A stretch of 5,525 bases of DNA from Candidatus Magasanikiibacteriota bacterium (GTDB lineage: Bacteria; Patescibacteriota; Patescibacteriia; Magasanikbacterales; UBA922): contig QIHL01000059.1 in NCBI GenBank assembly GCA_003230965.1, forward strand, positions 1 through 5,525. The letters run 5' to 3'. Below the pieces are notes generated by a model that made no database searches, had not been told where the DNA came from, and saw only the letters and a program-made list of their open reading frames with translations. The translations under genes and the position numbers were made by a program. This document shows, piece after piece, positions 1 to 5,515 of the stretch (position 1 is its first letter; the number at the start of each line of letters is the position of its first letter).

Positions 1-73
1 TATTTAAAATAAAATTTTTTATACGTATTAAAATTATATTTAATTTATTTAGTATACATTACAAAATATATTA

Positions 74-2293
74 TTAACTCAATTTTTCTCTCCGAAGTAG
101 CAATGCATTCAACACAACAATTACTGACGACGCACTCATCAGAAGTGCTGCCCATTCAGGTTGAAGTAAAATATGAAATGAAGGATACAATACACCTGCA
201 GCAATTGGAATTGCAAACACATTATATCCAGTTGCCCAAGCTAAGTTTTGAATCATTTTTTGATTTGTCTTACGACTTAAAATAATTGCTTTGACCACGT
301 CAAGTGGATCATTCTTCATAAGAACAATTCCAGCAGATTCAACAGCAACATCCGTTCCAGTTCCAATAGCAATGCCAACATGTGATTGTACAAACGAAGG
401 TGCATCATTAACTCCGTCACCAACCATTGCAACGACATTCCCCTGTTCTTGTAATTCTTTTATTTTATTTACTTTATCTTCTGGCAAAGCATGAGCCAAT
501 ATAGTATCAATTCCAAGTTTTTTACCAACTTGATCTGCAACATCTTGTGTATCACCAGTTAGCATTGCAGTTTTTATACCCATTTTGTGCAATTTAATAA
601 TGGCGGCTTTTGCTTCATCGCGTATGACATCTGCAAGCAAAAGCATTCCAACAAAAGAATTATCAATCGCAACATATACAGGAGTACTTGTCTGTGTATT
701 ATTTTTTTCTTCAATAATAATTTTTTGTTCTTTCATGAGTATTTTATTACCAACCAATATATGTTTTCCATTTATTTTTCCTTGTGCTCCTTTACCTGGA
801 AAAGAATGAAAATCTGTAACAGAAGGAATCTTTAATTTTTTATCTTTTGCTGCTTGAACAATCCCTCGTGCAATTGAATGTTCAGATGAAACTTCAACTC
901 CAGCTGCCATTGCAAGTAGCGTATCTTTGTCTATACTATTTGACTGTGATGAAAGAATAATATCTACAATACCAAATTCACCTTTTGTGAGCGTGCCAGT
1001 TTTATCAAATACGACATAGTTTAATTTTCTTGCAATTTCAAGCGCTTTCATATCTTTGATCAAGATACCGTTCTTCGCGCCAAGTGTGGATGTGATAGAT
1101 GTAACTGTTGGAATCGCGAGCCCAAGTGCATGTGGACATGCGACTACAACGGCCGCAACAGCAATCGTTGCAGCAAATATAAGACCATTTGATGATCCAA
1201 AAAACCAAAAAAGAAATGATAAGATTCCAGCACTCATAGCAATATAAAAAAGTACCATTGCAGCACGATCTGCTAATTGTTGAACCTGCGGTTTTGATGC
1301 TTGTGCGTCACGAATCAATTTCGTAATTTGTGCAATAGCCGTATCTGCACCAATTTTTGTTACTTTTACTTTCAGAGATCCATCTTGATTTATTGTACCG
1401 CCAACGACAGTATCTCCACTTTTTTTTACTATTGGAATTGACTCTCCAGTAACCATGGATTCATTTACTGCACTTTCTCCTTCAATGACAATACCGTCCA
1501 CTGGAATTTTTTCTCCAGGTTTTACAAGTACTTGATCATCAATCTTGAGTTCATCTGTTTGTACTTCTTTTGTTTGCTCATGTTCTAATAAATGTGCTGT
1601 TGGCGGAATAAGTTTTGCCAATTTGGTTAATGCACCTGTTGCACCACGCACGGCTCTCATCTCCAACCAATGACCAAGTAAAAAAACAGAAATTAATGTT
1701 GCCATTTCCCAATAGAGCGATTCACCAGGAAATACAAAAGTAACGGCAACTGAAAAAAGATACGCGACTGTAATTCCAAATGAAACGAGTGTCATCATTG
1801 CTGGATTTTTTCGAGACAACTCTCCTTTGCTAGCTTTGAAAAAAGGCAAACCCCCATAAAGAAAAACAAATGTACTAATTAAAAAAATAACTAGTTCTTG
1901 TCCAGAAAATGTAAGATTAAATCCAAACCATTTTTGAATATTTGACGAAAGTGCCATGATGATCAAAACAAACGGAAGCGTAATCCAAAATCGTCGTTTG
2001 AAATCTTGTTCTGCACCGCCATGTCCAGCATGTTTTTCTCTATCCATGCGAACTAAATCCATACCGCACTTTGGACACTCACCAGGATGCTCAGAAATAA
2101 TTTCTGGATCCATTGGACAGGTATACCAAACGTTTGCATTTGATTTTGCTGTCTGTGCTAAACTATCTTTTTGTTCTGTGTGTTTATGTGTTTCTTTATT
2201 ATCTTCTAGAACTAAATGCATATTGCATATTGGGCACCTTCCCGGTTCATTTTGTCGCACTTCTTTGTGCATTGGGCAAATATATGTTTGCAT
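74..2293 (-). CDS. copB: CPH-type copper-exporting P-type ATPase (P1B, CopB-like)
   Basis: This integral membrane pump of 739 residues should use ATP to expel copper from the cytoplasm. Two heavy-metal-binding modules open the protein (about 4-29 and 57-82), each with a CPM motif and a CPxC pair (C6/C20/C23 and C59/C73/C76). Short His-containing linkers follow (THKH; KHAGHGG). Predicted helices lie near 102-118, 132-148, 167-188, 194-210, 343-366, 371-395, 683-703 and 708-733. Visible motifs are TGES at 282-285, CPH at 386-388 in helix 6, DKTGT at 430-434 (phosphorylated D430), TGD at 579-581, GDGVND at 625-630, GYN at 689-691 and MSASS at 719-723. CPH rather than CPC indicates the CopB/P1B-3 group, reported to move Cu(II), Cu(I) or silver. 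The usual SEHP nucleotide-site motif reads SEHS (H472 kept). It is the last gene of the leftward csoR operon, 54 bases after its neighbour. No Shine-Dalgarno precedes the ATG, and no clear terminator is visible in bases 1-73. Confidence 0.95.
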   Translation of the reverse strand: MQTYICPMHKEVRQNEPGRCPICNMHLVLEDNKETHKHTEQKDSLAQTAKSNANVWYTCPMDPEIISEHPGECPKCGMDLVRMDREKHAGHGGAEQDFKRRFWITLPFVLIIMALSSNIQKWFGFNLTFSGQELVIFLISTFVFLYGGLPFFKASKGELSRKNPAMMTLVSFGITVAYLFSVAVTFVFPGESLYWEMATLISVFLLGHWLEMRAVRGATGALTKLAKLIPPTAHLLEHEQTKEVQTDELKIDDQVLVKPGEKIPVDGIVIEGESAVNESMVTGESIPIVKKSGDTVVGGTINQDGSLKVKVTKIGADTAIAQITKLIRDAQASKPQVQQLADRAAMVLFYIAMSAGILSFLFWFFGSSNGLIFAATIAVAAVVVACPHALGLAIPTVTSITSTLGAKNGILIKDMKALEIARKLNYVVFDKTGTLTKGEFGIVDIILSSQSNSIDKDTLLAMAAGVEVSSEHSIARGIVQAAKDKKLKIPSVTDFHSFPGKGAQGKINGKHILVGNKILMKEQKIIIEEKNNTQTSTPVYVAIDNSFVGMLLLADVIRDEAKAAIIKLHKMGIKTAMLTGDTQDVADQVGKKLGIDTILAHALPEDKVNKIKELQEQGNVVAMVGDGVNDAPSFVQSHVGIAIGTGTDVAVESAGIVLMKNDPLDVVKAIILSRKTNQKMIQNLAWATGYNVFAIPIAAGVLYPSFHILLQPEWAALLMSASSVIVVLNALLLRREKLS

Positions 2294-2347
2294 ATTACTA
2301 TTTTAAGTTATGTATAATAATAGAGTTGTTATCAGTGAATTACTATA

Positions 2348-2818
2348 TTATTTTAGCATAGTACGGCGAATAATCCAAAAAGCTGAACCAAAACCAAGAA
2401 TTGAAAACAGTATGAGTGGAAACCATACAGGTCCAATCCATGCCATTGGAATTAAGAAATAGACGTCAAGTGTTGACAATGACGCAGGCCATGCCAAAAA
2501 AATAAAAAGAAAAAGATAATAACCTAAATCCCAAACAGAAAATGTAAAAACAAAAGCGAGAAAACGATTTTTTGTATCGTTGAATGCTAAATAGCCAACT
2601 GTTGCAAGCATGACAATCGTTGCTGCCTCACGCCACAATTCAACACGAAGAATTTGTTTAGGAAAAATAGCGAGATCATTTGCACCATGAATTAAAAAAC
2701 CATGAGGGTAATAAAGATCACGCAAATAAACAACGACTGCAGTTTCAACTAATGCCATCGCCATACCATAAATAAATAATACCATGAGTGTTTTAATTGT
2801 AGTTTTTTGTAATTTCAT
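2348..2818 (-). CDS. Conserved four-helix membrane protein of unknown function in the copper operon
   Basis: This is a hydrophobic protein of 156 residues with predicted membrane segments near 9-31, 60-79, 86-108 and 128-150, and a short basic C-terminus (RRTMLK). Acidic and aromatic residues sit in or beside the helices: E25, R33, the E60-LWRE stretch with R63/E64, the VWDLGYY motif at 95-101 with D97, and a DVYFLIP stretch from 118 followed by WIGPVW. From memory this matches a family of unnamed membrane proteins with 'VWD.(F/Y)YY' and '(D)(V/I)LFLIP(V/M)PW.GPV' signatures found in diverse bacteria. I cannot name a Pfam entry or a biochemical activity. It has no Cys and few His or Met, so it is not an obvious metal site. 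Its place between csoR (42-base gap) and the copper ATPase (54-base gap), all on one strand, implies co-transcription and a role in metal stress. The ATG is chosen because it gives a complete first helix; no ribosome binding site is seen. Confidence 0.85.
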   Translation of the reverse strand: MKLQKTTIKTLMVLFIYGMAMALVETAVVVYLRDLYYPHGFLIHGANDLAIFPKQILRVELWREAATIVMLATVGYLAFNDTKNRFLAFVFTFSVWDLGYYLFLFIFLAWPASLSTLDVYFLIPMAWIGPVWFPLILFSILGFGSAFWIIRRTMLK

Positions 2819-2823
2819 ATTAC

Positions 2824-2838
2824 AAATTGAATCAATTT
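2824..2838. repeat. Perfect AT-rich palindrome just upstream of the membrane protein gene
   Basis: The arms AAATTGA (2824-2830) and TCAATTT (2832-2838) are perfect inverted repeats around a single central base. They lie in the 42-base gap between csoR and the membrane protein gene, ending 6 bases before its ATG. A second pair, ACAAATT (2822-2828) and AATTTGT (2844-2850), could also fold. With no G/C clamp it would be a poor RNA terminator. It may be a weak hairpin affecting translation or simply AT-rich chance. Confidence 0.3.
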
Positions 2839-2860
2839 TTTTTAATTTGTGTCATAAAAA

Positions 2861-3130
2861 TTATGAATTTATTTTTTTAAATACACTCAGTAATCCATCA
2901 ATTGCTAACTGCTTTTTTTGTTTAGTATTTTTAATTATACAACTATACAAATGTGTATTAAGTAAAGCAACTTGTGCACTGCTCAAAGCATTTTTTACAG
3001 CAGTTAGTTGGTTCAAAATATCTATACAAGATATATTATTATCTACCATTTCATGTATTTTTTTAAAATGTCCTTCAACAATTTTGAAACGACGAATAAT
3101 ATGTTTATTTGCTTGTACTTTTTTTACCAT
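2861..3130 (-). CDS. csoR: Copper-sensing transcriptional repressor, CsoR family
   Basis: This protein of 89 residues is an all-helical, cytoplasmic DNA-binding repressor (DUF156/CsoR-RcnR fold). The family pattern is clear: RRFKIVEGHFKKI in helix 1, then a Cys, then the IDILNQLTAVKNAL stretch of helix 2, then H-x3-C. The copper ligands are C35, H60 and C64. Their spacing equals the C36-H61-C65 triad of Mycobacterium tuberculosis CsoR, and differs from RcnR (nickel/cobalt; His-Cys-His-His), FrmR (formaldehyde) and CstR (persulfide, two Cys only). Apo-CsoR normally binds the operator as a tetramer and releases DNA on Cu(I) binding. It is the first gene of the leftward operon with the membrane protein and the copper ATPase. 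A palindromic operator 11 bases upstream of its ATG predicts autorepression. The length is near the short end of the family, and nothing appears to be missing. No proper Shine-Dalgarno is present; the nearest purine run lies too far upstream. Confidence 0.95.
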   Translation of the reverse strand: MVKKVQANKHIIRRFKIVEGHFKKIHEMVDNNISCIDILNQLTAVKNALSSAQVALLNTHLYSCIIKNTKQKKQLAIDGLLSVFKKINS

Positions 3131-3141
3131 AGTGATATAGT
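3113..3141 (+). promoter_or_regulatory. Rightward promoter of the accessory copper genes, overlapping the csoR start
   Basis: The -35 box TTGTAC (3113-3118, four of six matches) and the -10 box TATAGT (3136-3141, five of six) are separated by 17 bases. A TG one base upstream of the -10 box gives an extended -10 element. The -35 box lies inside csoR codons 5-6. Transcription would start near 3148, within the operator, and leave a leader of about 50 bases before the ATG at 3199. It faces the csoR promoter head on, and the two predicted transcripts overlap by about a dozen bases. Confidence 0.6.
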
Positions 3142-3165
3142 ATCCCTACCCAGAGGGTATGGATA
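3141..3165. promoter_or_regulatory. CsoR operator shared by both arms of the copper cluster
   Basis: The layout is TATCC-C-TACCC-AGA-GGGTA-T-GGATA. Two nested 5-base inverted repeats pair perfectly, with one mismatched position in each half and a 3-base centre. CsoR operators in other bacteria are GC-centred palindromes of the TACCC...GGGTA kind, so the inner arms fit, and this GC-rich block stands out in an AT-rich background. It abuts the -10 box of the leftward csoR promoter (3167-3172) and touches that of the rightward promoter (3136-3141). One CsoR tetramer here could shut both transcription units. No second copy was found elsewhere in the window. Confidence 0.85.
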
Positions 3166-3166
3166 G

Positions 3167-3195
3167 AGTATAGTAAATAAAATTTTTATTGTCAA
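3167..3195 (-). promoter_or_regulatory. Sigma-70 promoter of the csoR operon
   Basis: On the minus strand a consensus -35 box TTGACA (3190-3195) and a -10 box TATACT (3167-3172) are separated by exactly 17 bases. Transcription should start near 3160, giving a leader of about 30 bases before the csoR ATG. The start point lies inside the palindromic operator at 3141-3165, so bound CsoR would block polymerase. Confidence 0.85.
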
Positions 3196-3198
3196 CGT

Positions 3199-3645
3199 AT
3201 GTTCCATGCTAAAAAACTTTCTATACTGCTTTTAATTTTTGTTATAACAACAGGCATTCTTATAGGTGGTTTTGTATTCGGACAAATGGCAAAAAATGCT
3301 AATCCTAGTTGTACAATTATGGCTTTTATGGATGGCGACTGTGCTCATATATCTAACTCTTTTGACATGGTTAATCATCATATTAGTATATTGGAACAGA
3401 GTACAAATTTTATTATTGTGCCTACTATCTATGTATTAATACACGCAATTATTATATTATTTTTTATCAATATCTGGTTTTCTGATAAAAATAATACTGC
3501 TACTTTTCTTGCGCTTTATGTTAAACGGCATCAACCACTATGTGCGAGAATATATACTTATTTGCGACTTCGTTTTTATTTTACTTCGCGACATAGTTTT
3601 AAAAAAACAGCCATTTATTATTTGGCGCTTCTACCGCGTACATAG
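3199..3645 (+). CDS. Small two-helix membrane protein with a Cys/His/Met-rich external loop, putative copper accessory
   Basis: I cannot assign this 148-residue protein to a named family. Predicted helices lie near 8-28 and 71-94. The Lys-containing N-terminus and the Lys/Arg-rich tail (95-148) should be cytoplasmic, which places residues 30-70 outside. That loop concentrates candidate soft-metal ligands: C38, M41, M44, C48, H50, M57, H60 and H61. From memory, other Patescibacteria carry small proteins with a similar C-x-x-M...C-x-M...EH...WQ...F pattern near copper genes, but I cannot verify homology here. It is the first gene of the rightward transcript and starts opposite csoR across the shared operator, so copper control is likely. 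The gap to the DUF411 gene is 63 bases and contains a possible terminator. The ATG gives a well-placed first helix; no Shine-Dalgarno is seen. The hydrophilic C-terminal third (with C115) has no visible motif. Confidence 0.75.
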   Translation: MFHAKKLSILLLIFVITTGILIGGFVFGQMAKNANPSCTIMAFMDGDCAHISNSFDMVNHHISILEQSTNFIIVPTIYVLIHAIIILFFINIWFSDKNNTATFLALYVKRHQPLCARIYTYLRLRFYFTSRHSFKKTAIYYLALLPRT

Positions 3646-3670
3646 ATAGTACGTTAAAAATTTTTCTAGC

Positions 3671-3704
3671 GCCCATATTTTATGAATACGGGCTTTAATT
3701 TTTT
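3671..3704 (+). terminator. Possible intrinsic terminator between the two rightward copper genes
   Basis: GCCC (3671-3674) pairs with GGGC (3690-3693) and TATT (3676-3679) with AATA (3685-3688), leaving one A/C mismatch and a 5-base loop. A T-rich tract follows (3694-3704, TTTAATTTTTT). The hairpin ends just before the ATG at 3709. It could end the transcript of the 148-residue protein, or act as a partial terminator or hairpin that lowers DUF411 expression. Confidence 0.5.
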
Positions 3705-3708
3705 ACCT

Positions 3709-4209
3709 ATGAACAAAAAAAACACATACTGGAAAAAAATCGGTATAGTAGCAATCGTTATCATATTTTTTGGTTTTGGTTGGGGATTTTTTCGTAGATA
3801 CTCAAAAACAAATACTACACGCGTTCTTTTGAACGGTACCATTGCTACATTATATAGATCACCTAATTGTGGTTGTTGTGGTGGATACATTGCTTACCTA
3901 AAAAAGAATGGCATTGATGTAAATGTTGTCAACGAAGATGAAAATGATCTAGCACAAATCAAAAAACGTTTTGGTATTCCAAGTAATCTTCAAAGTTGCC
4001 ATACTATGACTCTTGGTAAACAGACTATTGAAGGACATGTTCCAATTGAAGTAATTTTATCGTTACTAAAGAAACCAAATATTGCACACACCGTGTCACT
4101 TCCTGGCATGCCACGTGGAAGTGTTGGAATGCCTGGTACAAAACAAGGTACTTGGACTATATATTCTGTCAAACCAGACGGAAGTCAGAGTATCTTTGCA
4201 AAGATTTAA
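3709..4209 (+). CDS. Membrane-anchored DUF411 family protein, copper-associated
   Basis: This 166-residue protein has an N-terminal signal anchor (about 10-28, after basic residues) and an external DUF411 domain from about residue 40 to the end. Family hallmarks are the YRSPNCGCCGGY segment with C54, C56 and C57, the SCHT motif with C97/H98, EGHVP with H110, and the PGMPRGSVGMPG loop with M134 and M141. The Cys cluster and the Cys-His pair look like a thiol metal site. DUF411 genes recur in copper-resistance loci, but the molecular role (binding, delivery or reduction) is not established to my knowledge. An in-frame ATG at 3682 would add nine residues, but it sits in the loop of the hairpin at 3671-3693. 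I prefer the ATG at 3709, which directly precedes the Lys-rich anchor. The gene is probably transcribed from the CsoR-controlled rightward promoter unless the hairpin is a complete terminator. It converges on the C39-like gene. Confidence 0.9.
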   Translation: MNKKNTYWKKIGIVAIVIIFFGFGWGFFRRYSKTNTTRVLLNGTIATLYRSPNCGCCGGYIAYLKKNGIDVNVVNEDENDLAQIKKRFGIPSNLQSCHTMTLGKQTIEGHVPIEVILSLLKKPNIAHTVSLPGMPRGSVGMPGTKQGTWTIYSVKPDGSQSIFAKI

Positions 4210-4213
4210 TATC

Positions 4214-4250
4214 TTGTGTATCACAAAATAATTATATTGAGCAAATTATT
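4214..4250. repeat. Small inverted repeats between convergent genes
   Basis: The 64-base gap between the DUF411 gene and the convergent C39-like gene holds two short inverted repeats: TTGTG/CACAA (4214-4218 and 4222-4226, 3-base loop) and AATAATT/AATTATT (4227-4233 and 4244-4250). Neither is followed by a convincing T tract. They could give weak bidirectional termination; no better terminator is visible for either gene. Confidence 0.25.
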
Positions 4251-4273
4251 CTGATAAGAAAAAACATAACTCA

Positions 4274-5272
4274 CTAAAAAATTGGGTTTCCATTTGGTAC
4301 TTGCGATATAAATCGCCTACTCACATCAATAATATCTGACCACTTCCAATTGTTTTCAAAAAATATTTTTTGATTTGGAATCCATTGTTTTGTATGATTT
4401 GAAAAAAGATAAACTTTTGGACTATTTGATGTTTTTATAAGAGATAAATTAGGAAGTTTTGATTCTGCAACAAGAGGAGAATACCCATCGGCTACTTCAA
4501 GACCATCTGGAAATCCATCGCCATCTGTATCTGCTAACCATGGAATTGTACCATAGACAAACTCCTGTATTTTGGTCAATCCATCTTTATCTGCATCTGT
4601 GGTGGCACTCAGATTTATATTTGGTGTTGTAAAAATTGCTATTTTTTTTCCTGTAAATGTCTTTCTATTCGGAACATAATTATGCATCGCATTCATTACT
4701 GTTGCATAACTATATCTATAATCATGCCCATTAGTTCTGCCAGGATCTTCAACAATAAATTGTTTGGTGGCTTCATCATATCCAGAGAGAACAATCATAT
4801 GATACGCTGGTCCGCTATATAAATAATGAATATGATGTAACATTTTTAAATCTGTAGGAATAATTACTGGATGTTTTGCATCAAGTTGTTTTTTAATTTG
4901 TGACAATGTTGGATTTTCTACTATCCACGCAGACCAATGCAATGCATCATTAATAATTGCAGTAACTTCCTTTGCATTTTCATCCAGACTACGACCAAAT
5001 AAATGATCTTTAATAGTAAAAATAGTACGTATATCTGCGACAGCTTGTTTTGCAGGAATTTTTATTGTAGTTGAACCTGTCTTGTAATATGCATTCACCA
5101 TAGTAATTGATGTTTCTTCGCACGCATCAAACCATGGTTCTGACCAATTTCCAAATGGAGCTTGAGGTGTAAAAGGAACATGCAAAGATACGTCAGCAAA
5201 TACAGGAGTTACTGATAAAGATATTGCGTACAATACAATAATAAATAATAAAAATTTTGAAATCAACGACAC
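4274..5272 (-). CDS. Secreted C39-like cysteine peptidase with Asp-rich calcium loops and C-terminal envelope-type domain
   Basis: This 332-residue protein starts with a signal peptide (hydrophobic 5-20, likely cleavage after VFA near residue 26). A peptidase C39-like domain (PF13529 type) spans about 28-215. It opens with the VPFTPQAPFGNW segment and carries DACEETS with catalytic C51, YHMIVLSGYD with H158, and VEDP with D176. Two Asp-rich loops resemble calcium-binding thrombospondin-3 or EF-hand-like repeats: DADKDG at 226-231 and DTDGDGFPDGLE at 248-259. The tail (about 286-318, VYLF...KQWIPN...F...WKWSDIIDVS) resembles a segment that recurs on surface proteins of Patescibacteria. The likely role is an extracytoplasmic peptidase or bacteriocin-type processing enzyme attached to the envelope; the substrate is unknown. 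The start is GTG: the frame is closed by a stop at 5300-5302 and no in-frame ATG precedes the signal peptide. It has its own promoter and no visible link to copper. Confidence 0.85.
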   Translation of the reverse strand: MSLISKFLLFIIVLYAISLSVTPVFADVSLHVPFTPQAPFGNWSEPWFDACEETSITMVNAYYKTGSTTIKIPAKQAVADIRTIFTIKDHLFGRSLDENAKEVTAIINDALHWSAWIVENPTLSQIKKQLDAKHPVIIPTDLKMLHHIHYLYSGPAYHMIVLSGYDEATKQFIVEDPGRTNGHDYRYSYATVMNAMHNYVPNRKTFTGKKIAIFTTPNINLSATTDADKDGLTKIQEFVYGTIPWLADTDGDGFPDGLEVADGYSPLVAESKLPNLSLIKTSNSPKVYLFSNHTKQWIPNQKIFFENNWKWSDIIDVSRRFISQVPNGNPIF

Positions 5273-5301
5273 AGTTACTGCATTATAAAAAAATATAACT
5301 T

Positions 5302-5330
5302 AGTATACGCAATATAGTTATAATACACAA
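5302..5330 (-). promoter_or_regulatory. Promoter of the C39-like peptidase gene
   Basis: On the minus strand TTGTGT (5325-5330) and TATACT (5302-5307) are separated by 17 bases. The -10 box is identical to that of the csoR promoter, while the -35 box is weak. Transcription would start near 5295, about 22 bases before the GTG. A TATAAT also lies only 11 bases from the GTG and could drive a nearly leaderless transcript. Confidence 0.5.
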
Positions 5331-5342
5331 CTTTTAATTAAT

Positions 5343-5366
5343 AAAAAACAGCCGATTTCTTCGGCT
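5343..5366 (-). terminator. Rho-independent terminator, leftward, without a gene in the window
   Basis: Read on the minus strand, AGCCGA (5361-5366) pairs perfectly with TCGGCT (5350-5355) around a 5-base AGAAA loop, followed by G and six T (5343-5348). It would stop transcripts coming from the right. No leftward gene is visible in 5367-5525, so it either serves a gene that has been displaced or insulates the C39-like gene. Confidence 0.8.
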
Positions 5367-5389
5367 ACCAAATGAGCTAAAATGCCCGG

Positions 5390-5454
5390 GTATGACATTT
5401 TAACTTGGCTGGCAGGTATGACATTTCTAAATCCCTAGAAGTATGACATTTCTA
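5390..5454 (+). repeat. Three direct repeats of GTATGACATTT at 25-26 base spacing
   Basis: Identical 11-base copies start at 5390, 5416 and 5441. Copies two and three extend their identity to 14 bases (GTATGACATTTCTA, 5416-5429 and 5441-5454). The near-regular spacing suggests binding sites for one protein, such as a transposase at an insertion-sequence end or a regulator of the gene to the right. No further copies were noticed in the rest of the window. Confidence 0.9.
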
Positions 5455-5482
5455 TTTCACGTTGACAAACAAGTACAGTATA

Positions 5483-5511
5483 TTGACAAAAGTGCTTAAA
5501 TATGATAAGAT
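5483..5511 (+). promoter_or_regulatory. Strong rightward promoter at the right edge, leaderless type
   Basis: A consensus TTGACA (5483-5488), a 17-base spacer and TAAGAT (5506-5511) form a near-ideal sigma-70 promoter. The ATG begins only five bases after the -10 box, so the mRNA should start at or within two bases of the start codon. A second TTGACA lies 21 bases upstream (5462-5467) but has no properly spaced -10 box. Confidence 0.75.
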
Positions 5512-5515
5512 TTAA

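Noticed and set aside
1..73. AT-rich tail after the ATPase gene as a terminator or regulatory site
   Set aside because: Only A/T complementarity is visible, with no G/C stem. I see no supportable feature.
2294..2347. Possible internal promoter for the ATPase gene (TTCACT, 17 bases, TATACA on the minus strand)
   Set aside because: Both boxes are only about four of six matches in very AT-rich DNA, and the gene is adequately explained as part of the csoR operon.
1956..2361. Plus-strand open frames with many Cys opposite the ATPase N-terminus
   Set aside because: They are antisense shadows of the two CPM/CPxC metal modules; the Cys pattern is produced by the opposite strand.
3682..3708. Upstream in-frame ATG giving a 175-residue DUF411 protein
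   Set aside because: The ATG lies in the loop of a terminator-like hairpin, and the extra nine residues add a hydrophobic stretch before the Lys-rich anchor. The ATG at 3709 gives a normal signal anchor.
3666..3890. Minus-strand open frame opposite the DUF411 gene
   Set aside because: It is antisense to a clear family member, overlaps the hairpin, and its translation shows no domain or signal.
74..5272. All six stop codons are TAA or TAG, hinting at reassigned TGA as in some Patescibacteria
   Set aside because: No in-frame TGA occurs in the genes, inspected Trp is TGG, and glycine-rich proteins use ordinary Gly codons. Six stops in AT-rich DNA are too few to mean anything.
5349..5390. tRNA-like stretch on the minus strand (TAGCTCATTTGGTAG resembles a D-arm)
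   Set aside because: There is no matching acceptor 3' half, no T-loop (TTCGA-type) and no anticodon arm. The downstream part is the terminator hairpin and T tract. At most it is a coincidental resemblance.
5390..5454. CRISPR array
   Set aside because: The repeats are only 11-14 bases with spacers of about 11-15 bases, far below CRISPR sizes, and no cas genes are present.
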